A stretch of 64,000 bases of DNA from Anaerolineae bacterium (GTDB taxonomy: Bacteria; Chloroflexota; Anaerolineae; Aggregatilineales; JAFGMM01): positions 310,001 through 374,000 of the forward strand of contig JAOSJO010000001.1 of the NCBI GenBank assembly GCA_027494055.1, given 5' to 3'. Under the pieces are notes generated by a model. It saw only the letters and a program-made list of their open reading frames with translations, searched no databases and was not told the origin of the DNA. The position numbers were made by a program, and so were the translations under genes. Below are positions 45,766-57,700 of the stretch, piece after piece. How positions within the stretch are numbered: the first letter of the stretch is position 1; the number at the start of each line of letters is the position of its first letter.

Positions 45766-48700
45766 ATGACCGAAGGCATCATGGGCGACGAGCCTCCGGG
45801 CGCAGCGGGCTTCTCCGGCGGGCGCGCGGAGCCGCCGCGCCTCGAACAGCTCTCGCTCTGGGAGGCGCTGGCGCTGCTGCTGCGCCGCCCCGGCCCGACC
45901 CTCCGGCGCATCCTTGAGATCGCGCGCGACCTCCCCACCGGTGCGGATGCTGTAGCCGGCGCAGCGCCGGCTGATGCCCACGCGCGCCCCGAAGTCGAAG
46001 CGTCGGTTCCGGCGGCGCCCCGGTCGGCGGCGGGGGCGAAGCCGCTCGCTCAACCGTTCGTCGTGGCCTACGCGATCCAGGCGGCGTTCGTCGTGTGGCT
46101 TCAGGTCGTGTTGCTCGCCGCCGCCGCCCCGCCCGCGACGTTCTATGTGCAGCAGATGGCGCTGTGGCTGTGGCTCATCGTGACCGCGCTCGTCGTCTAC
46201 GACGTGTGGCAGGGGCAGGCGTGGGCCACCCGCGCCTACCCGGCGTCAGAAGCCTTCCTCACGCTGCTGTCGCTGCTCGCCACCATCCAGTGGGCGCAGA
46301 CGGCGGGCGGGCCGGACTTCCAGGTCCCGCTCGCGATTCTGGCGGCCTGGCTGCTCTGCAACGGGGTGCTGCTCGGTCTCGTGTGGCGGGGCCGCCGCCA
46401 GCGGAGCCGGGCCGCGCGCGCCGTGGAAGCGGGCTTTGCGGCGGTGGCGCTGCTGGCGATGGTGGGATGGGCGGCGTTCACCGGCGTCAGCCTGGGGGAC
46501 TACGCCGGCTGGGCGGGCGTGATGGCGGTCCTCAACCTGGCGCTGGGCGCGGCCCTCGCCTACCGGGCCGGGCGCGCGCGCCCCGCTGCGGAGGCCCTCG
46601 CGCCGCCCTGGATTGCCGGTTACCGCCTGTACATGCTCTTCCTGGGGGCGTGGGGCGCGCTGCTGCTCGCCGTCGCCGCCGATAGCGTGCTTGCCGGCCC
46701 TGCCATCGGCGCGCACCGTGGGGAGGCGCTGCTCTACGACGGGTCGCCCATCCTGTGCGCCGGCATGGCCCTGTGGATCGTCGTCGCTGCGGTCGCGTGG
46801 CGGCTTTCCAACGCCGGCGCGCGCAGACCGCGCGCGCCCATCACAGCCCTGGTCGAGCGCTGGACGGCGAGGCGGGCCGCGCTCGCGCCGGAAGACGCCG
46901 ACGCCGGGGGCGCGGTGCAGGTCGCGGAGGCGGCAGAGGCCGGGGACGCGCCAGAAGAGGCCGTTGTGGAGGGCGAGGTGCGCGAGTTGCCGCCGGCGCG
47001 CGAGATCGCCCCGGTGGCGGCGCACGCGCTCGCCGAAGCGCCGTCCGGCGCGCTCGCGGCGGAGGCCGGCCCGCGCCGCGCCGCCTTTTTCGAGGCGCTT
47101 GCAGGACGGCGCGTCCCCGCGCACGTGCTGATTGCCGTGTCGGTGACGGCGCTCCTCATGGCGGCGCTGGTGCTGCTCGTGGTCAGGCCGATCCGTGATG
47201 CCGGCATCGCCGGGTGGGTGGCGCTCGCGGTGCTGTACATCACCGGCAGCCTGCTCGCGCTGGTCCTCGGCGTCGGCTGGCCGCGCGTGATGACGGGGCA
47301 GGCGGCGCTGCTGCTCTCGTTCCTGGCGTTCGAGGGCGCGGCGGGCAACCTCTTCACCGTGCCGGGCGTGGCGGCCTGGCTCCTGAGCGTCGTCCTGTGG
47401 TGGGCGGCGCTGCGCGACCCCGCCTCGCAGGGGGCGTTCTTCGCCGCGTGGGGCGCGTGGCCCCGGCGGGTGCGGCGCTGGCGGCAGAACCCCACGCTCA
47501 CCGTGCGCGTGAGCGGGACGTTGCTTGCGCTGGTCGTCATCACGCTGGTCGGCGCTTACTTCCGCTTCAACGACCTGGACGCCGTGCCGCCGGAGATGAC
47601 GAGCGACCACGTCGAGAAGCTGCTCGACGCGGCGCGCACCGTCGGCGACCTGGGGCCGACCTACGCGCCGGAGCCGCAGGTCTTCTTCCCGAACAACGGC
47701 GGGCGCGAGCCGATCCAGATGTATCTGGTCGCGCTGCTGCACCGGCTGACCGGCCTGCCCTATAACCTCACCCTGCTGAAGGTCGTCTCGGCGCTGGAGG
47801 CGGTCATCACCATCCCGCTGATGTACTGGATGGGCCGGGAGTTGGTGGGCCGGCGCGCCGGGCTGATCGTGGCGGCGCTGGTGGCGGTGAGCTACTGGCA
47901 CAGCGTCCTGGGGCGCATGGGGCTGCGCATCGTGCTGACGCCGCTGTTCATGGCGCTGGTGCTGGTCTACCTGGCGCGCGCGATGCGCCACAACCGCCGC
48001 GCGGATTTCCTCAAGCTCGGCGTCGTGCTCGGCGTGGGCGTGTATGCGTACCAGGCGATGCGCATGGCCCCGGTGTTCGTGGTGATCGGCGTGGGGCTGG
48101 CGTTCCTGTTCGTCGCGCGGAATTGGCGCGCGCGCGGGCAATACGTGGTCAACATGGTCGCGCTCGTGCTGATCGCGCTGGCGGTCTTCATCCCGATGGG
48201 GCGCTTCATGCTCGAATCGCCCGAACTCTTCTGGATGCGCACCTCCGGTCGCCTGGTCGGCGAACCCGACCTGCCCGTGGAAGCCCCGGTGAACCAGTTC
48301 TTTGAGAACTACAACAGCGCGATCTGGATGTACAACTGGAAGAGCGACGTGCAGTGGATCAGCAACGTGCCCAACCAGCCGGAGCTTGACCCGCTGACCG
48401 GCGCGCTGCTGGCGCTGGGCCTGGCCGCCTGGATCGTGCGCCTGGCGCAGCGGCGCGACCCGGTGGACCTGACGCTGGTCTTCGTGGCGGCGGTCATGCT
48501 GCTGCCGTCGGCGCTGGCGCTGGCCTTCCCCAGCGAGAACCCCAGCGCGACGCGCGCCAGCGGCACGCTCCCGGTGGTCTACCTGTGGGCGGCGTATGCG
48601 CTGGACCGGATCGTCGCCATGACCCAGGGGGCGTTCCGCCGGGGGGTGGCGACTGCCCTCGCCGGCGCGACGGCGCTGGCGCTGGTGCTGGGCGCGGCCA

Positions 48701-49251
48701 GCTTCAACCACGTGTTGTTTTTCGACGCCTACCGCGAGGCATATGCGTGGTCGGCCAAGCCCTACAGCACCTTCGGCGCGGTGGTGCGCGGCTTCGCCGA
48801 CAGCATCGGCAGCATGGAGACGGCCTTCATCGTCGCCTTCCCGCACTGGCTCGACCACCGCGCGGTGGGCATCGAGGCCGGCGACATCAACTGGGTGAAC
48901 AGCGACAGGTTGCTCGACGTGCGCGACCTCAACGCCTATCTGCCCGCCGTGCAGGACACGGCGCTGATGGTGCTCTACAACCGCGCCGACGTGGAGACCG
49001 CCGCGTATCTGCACGCGATGTTCCCGGAGGGCCAGTCGATGCGCTACGCGGAGGCCGAGCGCGACGCGGCCAAAGACTTCTACATCTTTATTGTGCCCGG
49101 CCCTGAGTCGAGCCCGCAGGCGCTCGTGCCGCCGCCGGAGCAGCAGCCGGGCGATGCGCAGGAGCAGACTCCGCCGCCGCCAGAACTGACGACGCCAGAG
49201 CCGCCGCCGGACGAAGCGCCGGCGGAGCCGCCGCCCCCACCGCCAGGGTGA
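45766..49251 (+). CDS. Large polytopic membrane protein with GT39/ArnT-like C-terminal half
   Basis: GAYFRFNDLDAVPPEMTSDHVEKLLDAARTVG...NNGGREPIQMYLVALLHRLTGLPYNLTLLKVVSALEAVITIPLMYWMGRELVGRRAGLIVAALVAVSYWHS; multi-TM N-terminal region and Pro-rich tail. Confidence 0.75.
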   Translation: MTEGIMGDEPPGAAGFSGGRAEPPRLEQLSLWEALALLLRRPGPTLRRILEIARDLPTGADAVAGAAPADAHARPEVEASVPAAPRSAAGAKPLAQPFVVAYAIQAAFVVWLQVVLLAAAAPPATFYVQQMALWLWLIVTALVVYDVWQGQAWATRAYPASEAFLTLLSLLATIQWAQTAGGPDFQVPLAILAAWLLCNGVLLGLVWRGRRQRSRAARAVEAGFAAVALLAMVGWAAFTGVSLGDYAGWAGVMAVLNLALGAALAYRAGRARPAAEALAPPWIAGYRLYMLFLGAWGALLLAVAADSVLAGPAIGAHRGEALLYDGSPILCAGMALWIVVAAVAWRLSNAGARRPRAPITALVERWTARRAALAPEDADAGGAVQVAEAAEAGDAPEEAVVEGEVRELPPAREIAPVAAHALAEAPSGALAAEAGPRRAAFFEALAGRRVPAHVLIAVSVTALLMAALVLLVVRPIRDAGIAGWVALAVLYITGSLLALVLGVGWPRVMTGQAALLLSFLAFEGAAGNLFTVPGVAAWLLSVVLWWAALRDPASQGAFFAAWGAWPRRVRRWRQNPTLTVRVSGTLLALVVITLVGAYFRFNDLDAVPPEMTSDHVEKLLDAARTVGDLGPTYAPEPQVFFPNNGGREPIQMYLVALLHRLTGLPYNLTLLKVVSALEAVITIPLMYWMGRELVGRRAGLIVAALVAVSYWHSVLGRMGLRIVLTPLFMALVLVYLARAMRHNRRADFLKLGVVLGVGVYAYQAMRMAPVFVVIGVGLAFLFVARNWRARGQYVVNMVALVLIALAVFIPMGRFMLESPELFWMRTSGRLVGEPDLPVEAPVNQFFENYNSAIWMYNWKSDVQWISNVPNQPELDPLTGALLALGLAAWIVRLAQRRDPVDLTLVFVAAVMLLPSALALAFPSENPSATRASGTLPVVYLWAAYALDRIVAMTQGAFRRGVATALAGATALALVLGAASFNHVLFFDAYREAYAWSAKPYSTFGAVVRGFADSIGSMETAFIVAFPHWLDHRAVGIEAGDINWVNSDRLLDVRDLNAYLPAVQDTALMVLYNRADVETAAYLHAMFPEGQSMRYAEAERDAAKDFYIFIVPGPESSPQALVPPPEQQPGDAQEQTPPPPELTTPEPPPDEAPAEPPPPPPG

Positions 49252-49303
49252 GGAAACAGCGGGAAGGCGGTGTAACGACTATGTGTGAACGTGCGCCAGG
49301 AGG

Positions 49304-52300
49304 GTGAACCGGGGCGCGCAGCGCGCCGGCTGCGCGCCCGCAACGCAGCCTATGTTTGAACACGATAGCCCTGAATTCAGAGACCAGCCTCCCGACGCCG
49401 GGGGCCAGGAGCCAGCCGGCGCGCCGGCTGGCGTCGATCCGCTTCAGGCCGGCCAGGAAGCGGGCGCGGTCGCTTTAATGGAGGACGCAGAGGCCGCCGA
49501 AACGCCGGCCGCTGGCGCTGCGCCCCCGGCTGGTGCGCGCCGCGCGCGCGCGCCCAGGCCGCGGCCCTCACGCAGCGACGTGATCGTCGCGGCGCTGCTC
49601 ATCCTCACGCTGGTCGTGGCCGGCGCGTATCGCTTCGTCGGGCAGGACTGGGACGAACAGACCCACCTGCACCCCGACGAGCGTTTTCTGACCCAGGTCG
49701 CTTCGGCGCTCGGCTTGACCGACCTGGCCGGCTACTTCGACACGTACAGCTCGCCGCTCAACCCCAACAACGTCGGCTACGGCTTTTACGTCTACGGGAC
49801 GCTGCCCCTGTTCACCGTCAAGGCCGCCGCCAGCGTCTACGCCGACCTCACTGGCAATGTCAGCTACGTGGGTTACAGCGGCGTGCACCTGGTGGGGCGG
49901 ACCGTCTCGGCGGTTGCGGACCTGCTGACCATCCTGGTGATCTTCTTCATCGGGCGGCGGCTGTACGGCAAGTGGGTCGGCCTGCTGGGCGCGGTGTTCT
50001 ACGCCGGGTCGGCGCTGGCGATACAGCTCGCGCACTTCTTCACCACCGACTCGTTCACGGTCCTGCCGGTCGCGCTGGCGATGTGGTTCGCCATCCGCGC
50101 GATGGACGAGAGCCACTGGTACGATTACGCGCTTTTCGGCGTGGCGTTCGGCGCGGCGATGGCCTCACGCATCAACGTGGTTCCGCTCGCCGGGGTGCTG
50201 GCGCTGGCGGCGCTGGTGCGGATGCTGCCGGCGTTCGAAATAGGCTATGACCCGGTCGCGCGCTGGCGGCTGGTCGGGCGGCTGGCGGCGATGCTGGCGC
50301 TGGGCGCGGCGGTGTCGCTGCTGGTGTTCAGGCTCGCGCAGCCCTACGCCTTCACCGGCCCGTCGGTCCTGAACGTGGGCATCAACCCAAGCTGGATGAG
50401 CCAGATGCAGTCGGTCCAGATGCAGGTGTCGGGGCAGGTGGACTTCCCGCCCAATCACCAGTGGGCGCTGCGCACCCCGTACCTCTTCCCGCTGCGCAAC
50501 ATGATCCAATGGGGCATGGGCGCGCCGCTGGGGGCCGCTGCGTGGCTGGGCTGGCTGTGGGCCGGCTGGCGCATCCTGCGGGGCCGCGCGGACTGGACGC
50601 GCCACCTGCTGCCCTTCATGTGGATACTGGTCTATTTTGGGTGGCAGGGCCGTCAGTGGGTGATGAGTATGCGCTACTACATCATCCTCTACCCCTTCCT
50701 CGCGCTCTTCGCGGCGTGGGCGCTGGTCCGGCTGATTGCGCTGGCGCGCGGGCTGGCGCGTGGCTCCAGCGCCGCGCCCCTGAGTGAGCGCGGGGGCGCG
50801 GGAGGGTTGCGCCGTCTGGCGATTGTGGGCGCGGGCGCGCTGCTGGTCTTCGTGCTGGTGTGGACGCACCTCTACGCCTATGGCTTTACCGGCATCTACC
50901 GCAACACCTTCACTCGCGTCGAGGCGTCGCGGTGGTTCAGGGACAACATCCCCGGCGACATCGGCATTTACGTCGAAGACGCGGACGGCGCAGAGCGGCT
51001 GGTGAACCTCAACATCGCCAACGGCTATTGGAGCACCGGCGACGATGACGTCATCGACACCGACGAGGAACTCATCCGGAGCGGCTCCTGGTTCTACGAC
51101 AGCCAGCCGAAGGCAATGGGGTTCACCGCGCCGGTCGACGGTGTGGCCTCGCGCGTGGTGATCCCTCATCTGGGCGACCCGGAGCGCGACGCCGGCCTTG
51201 AGACCTTCCGCGTCGCCATCGCCGCCGACACCAGCGGTCAAACCGTCCTCGGCGCGGGGACGGTCACCGGGGACTTCGGCCAGGGCGGCTCCCCGCTGGG
51301 CGATGCCGCCGTGATCGACCTGGACCCGCCGGTTGCGCTGTCGGCGGGCCAGACCTATTACGCCATTGCCGAGGCCGTGAGCGGCGCGCCGATCACCACC
51401 GCCGGCGCGATCATCGGCGACGAAGGCCCGTGGGACGACCCCGTGCCCGTGAGCGTGGACGGCTGGGACGGGTTCGGCATGGGCTATTACAACAGCATCC
51501 GGCTCTTCATGTCGCTGGAGGACAGCGACCAGAAGCGCGACATCATGACCTGGGTGCTGGACCACGCCGACTACCTCACCATCAGCAGCAACCGCTTCTA
51601 CGACTCGCTGTCGCGCAACCCGGTCCGCTGGCCGATGACGATACGCTACTACCAGGCGCTTCTCGCCGGCGAGCTGGGCTATGACCTCGTTGCGATGTTC
51701 ACGTCGTTCCCCAGCGTCGGGCCGATTGAACTCAACGACCGCTGGGCCGAGGAGGCCTGGCACGTCTACGACCACCCCATCGTGATGGTGTTCCGCCGCT
51801 CTGGCGATTACGACCCCGCACGGACGCGCGCCCTGCTGGGCCAGTTCGACATGGACGAGATCGCCGCCGGGGGCCGCCCGCGCGCCGACCTGGTTGCCGA
51901 GTCGCCCACGCAGCTCGACCTGCCCGAACCGCTCTGGCAGGAGCAGACGCGCGGCGGGACGTGGTCGCAACGCTACGACTCGGAGAGCCTGCTCAACACC
52001 AACGATTTTTTCGCCGTGGCGGCGTGGTGGGCGCTGCTGCTGATTGTGGGCCGGCTCGCCTTCCCGGTGCTGTTCGCAGCGCTGCCGGGCCTGCCCGACC
52101 GGGGATACCCGCTGGCGAACGTGCTGGGCCTGCTCTTCATCTCGTGGGCGCCCTGGGTGCTGGCGAGCATGGGCGTGGCGCTGTGGAACGCGGCGGGCAT
52201 CGCGCTGACGGTCGTGCTGCTGGCGTTTGTGGGGATTGCGCTCTTTCTCGCGCAGCGTGACGCCATCACCGCCTACGTGCGCCGCCACTGGAAGCGAATG

Positions 52301-54637
52301 CTCGTCACCGACGCGCTCACGCTCGGCCTGTTTGGGCTGTGGCTGCTGATTCGCCTCGGCAACCCCGACCTGTGGCACCAGAGCTTCGGCGGCGAGAAGC
52401 CGATGGACTTCGCCTACTTCAACGCCGTGCTGCGCAGCACCGTCTTCCCGCCGCTCGATCCCTGGTTCGCCGGGGGGTACATCAACTACTACTATTACGG
52501 CTACGTGATCGTCGGCGGGCCGGTGCTGCTGTTGGGGATGGTGCCGTTCAAGGCGTACAACCTCATCGTGCCCACGCTGGCCGCGCTAACCGGGATGGGG
52601 GCGTTCTCGGTGGCGTTCAACCTCGTTGCCGGGCTGAAGGCGCGCGTCCCGCGCGATGGCCTGAACCGTTGGGTGAACCGCCATGCCAGCCCGTGGGTGG
52701 CCGGCGTGGCGGCGCTGGCGCTTGCCGTCATCCTCGGCAACCTGGACACGCTGCGCGTGATCGGGGACGGCCTCGCGCGCACCGGCGGCTGGTCGCCCGC
52801 GCAGGACTCGTTCTCGCTCCAGTACGTGCTCGACGGGTTGGGCGCGGTGCTCACCGGCGGCGCGATTGCGGTCGCGCCGCACCGCTGGTACTGGATGCCC
52901 ACGCGCGTGCTGGAGGCCTTCGCCGGCGGGGCGATCAACGAGTTCCCGTTCTTCACCTTCCTGTACGCCGACCTGCACGCGCACATGATCGCGATGCCGG
53001 TCACGCTGCTGGCGATGGCGTGGGCGCTCGGCGAGGTGCAGAGCGCGGGCATCCGGCGGCGCGCGCCGCTTGTGTTGTTGAGCCTGTTTGTCGGCGCGCT
53101 GACCATCGGCCTGCTCGACCCGACCAATCACTGGGACTGGGTGACGTACATGGTCGCGGGCGTGGCGGCGCTGACGTTCGCCAGTTTCCTGGCGCTGCGC
53201 CGCCAGACCGGCCTCTGGCCCTGGGCGTGGGCCGCCGCCGAGGGCAACGCCTGGTTCCTGCTGGTGGCCGGCGCGCTGCTGCTCGCGGTGACCTTCGTGA
53301 CCATCATCACCAACACGTTCACCACGTGGATGCTGCTCGCCGGGGGCGCGACGGCGCTGCTGGTGCTCGCGGGCTTCCTGCACCCCCGCCCGCAGACGCG
53401 CCGCTTCCTGCTCGACTGGGTGGGGCGGTCGGTCCTGTTCCTCGGCATGGCGCTGCTCGTCGCGCTGCCGTTCAACCAGTGGTTTGGGACCACGTACAGC
53501 GCGGTCCAGTTCTACCAGAGCGGTGACACGACGCCGCTCTGGGCCTACCTCGACATGCACGGCATCTTCCTCTTCCTGGTCGGGAGTCTGCTGGCGTGGG
53601 AGACGGTCGTGTGGCTGCACAAGACGCGCGTCGCGGCGCTGCGCGGCAAGATATGGTGGCTCGGCGCGTTCGCCGCCGGCGCGGTGATCCTGCTGGCGGC
53701 GGTGCTCTTCCTCGCGTTTGTGGGCCTGCCGACGCAGCGTATCGGCGCGGACGGCGCGCCCGCGCGGCAGCTCTACCGCCCGCTGCTGGTGGCCGCGCCG
53801 CTGATCGCGTGGGCCGCGCTGCTGTTCTTCAGGCCGGGCCAGGGAGGGGAGAAGCAGGTCGCGCTCGCGGCGATTGCGCTGGCGCTCGCGATCACGATGG
53901 GCGTGGAGTTCGTCGTGCTCGTCGGCGACGTGGGGCGGATGAACACGATCTTCAAGTTCTACATCCAGGTGTGGCTGCTGCTGAGCGTGGCCGGCGGCGC
54001 GATTGTGGCCTGGATGTGGCGCGCGAGCGCGCGCTGGTGGCCGGCGGCGCGCACCGTGTGGACGGTGCTCTTCGCGTTGCTGGTGACGGTCGGCGCGCTC
54101 TACCCGATCACGGCCACGCGCGGAAAGTTCGCCGACCGCATGTCCGCCGAAGCGCCGAACACGCTCGACGGGATCGCCTATATGCGGTACGCCACGCACG
54201 GCGAGAACGGGCAGTGGTTCACGCTGACGGAGGATTACGACGCGATCCGCTGGCTCCAGGAAAACGTGCAGGGCACGCCGGTGATCCTGGAGGCGCAACT
54301 GCCGGAGTACCACTGGGGCGCGCGCGTGTCGATCAACACCGGGCTGCCGACCGTGCTCGGCTGGAACTGGCACCAGCGCCAGCAGCGCACCACGATCTCG
54401 CAGGACCGCGTGTGGGGCCGCGCCGCCGACGTGACGACGCTCTACAACACCACCGACATCGCCGAGGCGCTCCGGCTGCTCAAGCGTTACGAGGTCGGGT
54501 ACATCATGCTCGGCACGCTGGAGCAGGTCACGTACCAGCCGGCCGGCCTGGAGAAGTTCGACACGATGGCCGAACAGGGTCTGCTCGAACGGGTATACTA
54601 TAAAGACGGCACGGCCATTTACCAGGTGACGCAGTGA
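49304..54637 (+). CDS. Giant polytopic protein: GT39-like N-terminal half plus DUF2298/Chlor_Arch_YYY C-terminal half
   Basis: DWDEQTHLHPDERFLTQVASALG (GT39-like); GGEKPMDFAYFNAVLRSTVFPPLDPWFAGGYINYYYYGYVIVGGPVLLLG (YYYxG motif). Confidence 0.8.
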   Translation: MNRGAQRAGCAPATQPMFEHDSPEFRDQPPDAGGQEPAGAPAGVDPLQAGQEAGAVALMEDAEAAETPAAGAAPPAGARRARAPRPRPSRSDVIVAALLILTLVVAGAYRFVGQDWDEQTHLHPDERFLTQVASALGLTDLAGYFDTYSSPLNPNNVGYGFYVYGTLPLFTVKAAASVYADLTGNVSYVGYSGVHLVGRTVSAVADLLTILVIFFIGRRLYGKWVGLLGAVFYAGSALAIQLAHFFTTDSFTVLPVALAMWFAIRAMDESHWYDYALFGVAFGAAMASRINVVPLAGVLALAALVRMLPAFEIGYDPVARWRLVGRLAAMLALGAAVSLLVFRLAQPYAFTGPSVLNVGINPSWMSQMQSVQMQVSGQVDFPPNHQWALRTPYLFPLRNMIQWGMGAPLGAAAWLGWLWAGWRILRGRADWTRHLLPFMWILVYFGWQGRQWVMSMRYYIILYPFLALFAAWALVRLIALARGLARGSSAAPLSERGGAGGLRRLAIVGAGALLVFVLVWTHLYAYGFTGIYRNTFTRVEASRWFRDNIPGDIGIYVEDADGAERLVNLNIANGYWSTGDDDVIDTDEELIRSGSWFYDSQPKAMGFTAPVDGVASRVVIPHLGDPERDAGLETFRVAIAADTSGQTVLGAGTVTGDFGQGGSPLGDAAVIDLDPPVALSAGQTYYAIAEAVSGAPITTAGAIIGDEGPWDDPVPVSVDGWDGFGMGYYNSIRLFMSLEDSDQKRDIMTWVLDHADYLTISSNRFYDSLSRNPVRWPMTIRYYQALLAGELGYDLVAMFTSFPSVGPIELNDRWAEEAWHVYDHPIVMVFRRSGDYDPARTRALLGQFDMDEIAAGGRPRADLVAESPTQLDLPEPLWQEQTRGGTWSQRYDSESLLNTNDFFAVAAWWALLLIVGRLAFPVLFAALPGLPDRGYPLANVLGLLFISWAPWVLASMGVALWNAAGIALTVVLLAFVGIALFLAQRDAITAYVRRHWKRMLVTDALTLGLFGLWLLIRLGNPDLWHQSFGGEKPMDFAYFNAVLRSTVFPPLDPWFAGGYINYYYYGYVIVGGPVLLLGMVPFKAYNLIVPTLAALTGMGAFSVAFNLVAGLKARVPRDGLNRWVNRHASPWVAGVAALALAVILGNLDTLRVIGDGLARTGGWSPAQDSFSLQYVLDGLGAVLTGGAIAVAPHRWYWMPTRVLEAFAGGAINEFPFFTFLYADLHAHMIAMPVTLLAMAWALGEVQSAGIRRRAPLVLLSLFVGALTIGLLDPTNHWDWVTYMVAGVAALTFASFLALRRQTGLWPWAWAAAEGNAWFLLVAGALLLAVTFVTIITNTFTTWMLLAGGATALLVLAGFLHPRPQTRRFLLDWVGRSVLFLGMALLVALPFNQWFGTTYSAVQFYQSGDTTPLWAYLDMHGIFLFLVGSLLAWETVVWLHKTRVAALRGKIWWLGAFAAGAVILLAAVLFLAFVGLPTQRIGADGAPARQLYRPLLVAAPLIAWAALLFFRPGQGGEKQVALAAIALALAITMGVEFVVLVGDVGRMNTIFKFYIQVWLLLSVAGGAIVAWMWRASARWWPAARTVWTVLFALLVTVGALYPITATRGKFADRMSAEAPNTLDGIAYMRYATHGENGQWFTLTEDYDAIRWLQENVQGTPVILEAQLPEYHWGARVSINTGLPTVLGWNWHQRQQRTTISQDRVWGRAADVTTLYNTTDIAEALRLLKRYEVGYIMLGTLEQVTYQPAGLEKFDTMAEQGLLERVYYKDGTAIYQVTQ

Positions 54638-54750
54638 GCGCCGCGCGCGTGCATGGCGGCCCGCGCAGAACGCCGTGAGGCCGCCGGTGACGGGTCTGGA
54701 GTATCTCTGCATCTGGCGCTGTCGCGCTGGCGACCGAAGGAGCGCGTGAG

Positions 54751-57700
54751 ATGATGGCAGGCTCCCCGCCCTGCATTGTCGCCTGCGTCGGGGCTGTGGT
54801 GCTGCGTGACGCGCGGGCGCTCTTCGTGCGGCAGACCTACGGCGGCCTGAAGGGCCAGTGGAGCATCCCGTGGGGCTATGTGCAGGGCGACGACGCGGGC
54901 GACCCTCCTGACGTGGCGGCGCTCCGGGAGACGCGCGAGGAAGGTGGCGTTACCGCGCAGGTGGAAGGGCTGCTGGGGATGCAGAATCACACGACTCAGG
55001 CGGGCGAACCGCGCGTTTACTTCCTGTTCCTGTGCCGCCACATCAGCGGCGAGCCGACGCCTGACGGCCATGAGACGGACAGGGCTGCGTATTTCTCGCT
55101 TGAGGAGTTGGACGCGCTGGAGGACCCCATCGACCCGTTCTGCGCGTGGCTGGCGCGCCGGGTGCTCCGGGGCGAGCACCACATCATCCCGCTGGAGCTG
55201 CTGAACCCGTACCGCCCGCACCGCGCGTATCTTATGAGGCGCCGTCACAGGGACACAAGGGTTGTGATGACCGACCTGGAAGTCTTCCGCATCTGGCTCT
55301 ACCGCTCCGGCCACGAGATTCTGGCGTGGTGGCTGCTGACGACACTTGCGGGGCTTGCTGCCTGGCCGCTCGCCTTCCGGCTGCTGCGTCGCCTGCCCGA
55401 CCGGGGCTACAACGTGGCGCGCCTCATCGGGATGCTCGGCGTGGGCTACGTGCTGTGGATGCTGGGCAGCCTGGGGTTCCTGCGCAACACGCAGGGCGAC
55501 GCCTTTTTCGCCTGGGTGATCGTGCTGGCGATTGGGGTGGCGGTCTACTTCAACCGCCGCCACCGCGACACTGCCGATATGGGGGCGTGGGTGCGCCAGC
55601 ACTGGCGCGTGATCCTGGCGGGCGAGCTGCTGTTCTTCGTCCTCTTCTTCGGCTGGGCGGTGGTGCGCGCCTACGACCCGAACCTCGCCGGCACCGAGAA
55701 GCCGATGGAGATGGCCTTCATCAACGCCATTCGCCGCAGCGAGGCGTTCCCGCCGCCCGACCCCTGGATGTCGGGCTACGCCATCAGCTACTATTACTTC
55801 GGCTACGTGATGGTCGCGGTGCTCGCCAACCTCTCCGGCGTGGTGAGCGGTACCGCGTTCAACCTGAGCGTGGCGCTGTTCTTCGCGCTCGCCGGCATTG
55901 CAGCCTACAGCGTGGCGTTCAACCTGATCCACAGCCGGCGGCGGGTGCGCGTCGGCTTCGACCAGCGCACGCTCATGCTCTCGCTGATCATTGCGCTGCT
56001 GGGTCCGCTCTTCGTCGTCATCATCGGCAACCTGGGCGGGCTGGTGCAGGTGGTGTGGAGCCAGCAGGCGCTGCCGGAGGACTTCTTCCGGTGGCTCGAC
56101 GTCCGGGGCTACCAGACGCTGCCCGCTGAGCCGGTACCGCACGCACAGTGGAACGCGCAGGCGGGCTGGATGTGGGTGTGGCGCTCGTCGCGCGTGGTCC
56201 ACGACCTGGACTTCGCCGGGCAGACGTTCGGCGAGGTGATCGACGAGTTCCCCAACTTCAGCTTCCTGCTCGGCGACCTGCACCCGCACGTGATGTCGCT
56301 GGCCTTCTCGCTGCTGGCGATTGGGCTGGCGTTCAATCTGGTGCGCAGCCCCGGCGGCCTGGACCGCTTCCAGGTCGTCGGCTATGCGCTGTGCCTGGGC
56401 GGGCTGATCTTCCTCAACCTGCTCGACGGGCCGTTGGGCATCGCGCTCGTGCTCGGCGCGGAGGCGCTGCGCCGCCTCATCAGGGCGCAGGGCCGACTCA
56501 CCTGGCGCGACTGGGTGGAGACCGCCGGGTTCGGGGCGGCGCTCGGCCTGCTGGGCCTGCTGCTCTACCTGCCGTTCTTCATCGGGTTCCGGTCGCAGGC
56601 GGGCGGCCTGTTGCCGAACCCGCTCTTCCCGACGCGGTTCCGCCAGTTCTTCGTGATGTTCGGCCCGTTTCTCGTCATCATCGCCTGCTTCCTGCTCGTC
56701 GAGTGGTGGCGCGGGCGCGGGCACATGAACTGGAGCCTGGCGCTCTCGTTCGGCGCGGGCGTGCTGGTCGGGCTGGTCGCGGCGGTGGCGATGCTGGGCC
56801 TCGTCGCCGCGCTTGACCCGGTGGTTCAGGGCTACATCAACGTCGCCATTGCCGACCTGGGCGGCCCGTCTGAGGCGTTCCTCGCGGTGCTGGGCCGGCG
56901 CTTAAGCCCGACTTACCTGCTCACGTCGGTGGCGCTCGCGGCGGTGATCGTCTTCGTGGTCGCGCGCCTGTTCGGGCGCACCCGCGTCCCCGCCGAGGGC
57001 GCGGCGGACCTGCCGCCGCAGCCGGCCGGCTGGGCGCAGGCGGTGTTGCTGGTCGGCACGGTGCTCGCCGCCATCGGGACGTTCCTGTTCGCGCGGCTGG
57101 GCGTGAGCGTACTGGGGCTGGCGTTCGCGTTGATGACGAGCGTGCTGCTGGGCGGGCTGGTCTACACCGGCGTGCGCTGGGCGCTGGCGCTGCGCGAACG
57201 CGCCGAGGACGCCCGGACGCAGACCGCGCCGTCGATCACGTATACCGCCGAGGCCGGCTTTGCGCTCCTGCTGATCGGCGCGGGCGCGGTGCTCACGCTG
57301 CTGCCGGACTACATGTACGTGGCCGACAACTTCCGCACGCGCATGAACACCGTCTTCAAGTTCTACTACCAGGGGTGGGCGATGTGGGGCGTCGCCTGCG
57401 CCTACGCGGTCTATTCGGTCCTGGGCGAGTGGGCGGCGGAGAGCCGCGCGCAGTTCACCCCGCCGGTGCAGCGCCTGCGGTGGGCGGTGCGCATCGCCGT
57501 CGGCGCGTTGCTCCTGATTCTCCTTGCGACGGTCGAGCTGGCCCACGCCTTCCTGCTTGGCCTCGTGCTATTCGCGGTCTACGCCGTTCTGGAGGCCGCC
57601 GTCGCGTTCGCGCTGGCCGCCTTCGGCGCGCCGGAGCGCCGCCCGCCGCTGAGGCCGCTCGCGGCGCGGCTGGCGTTCGGCGTGGTCATCGCGGTGTTTG

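Noticed and set aside
46246-49014. 922-aa minus-strand ORF
   Set aside because: Shadow of the GT39-like membrane protein; composition rich in R/H/Q/D with no recognisable domain.
50165-56724. Long minus-strand ORFs (50165-52378, 52586-54712, 54619-56724)
   Set aside because: Antisense to the giant DUF2298/GT39 genes; no domain signatures; compositional artefacts.
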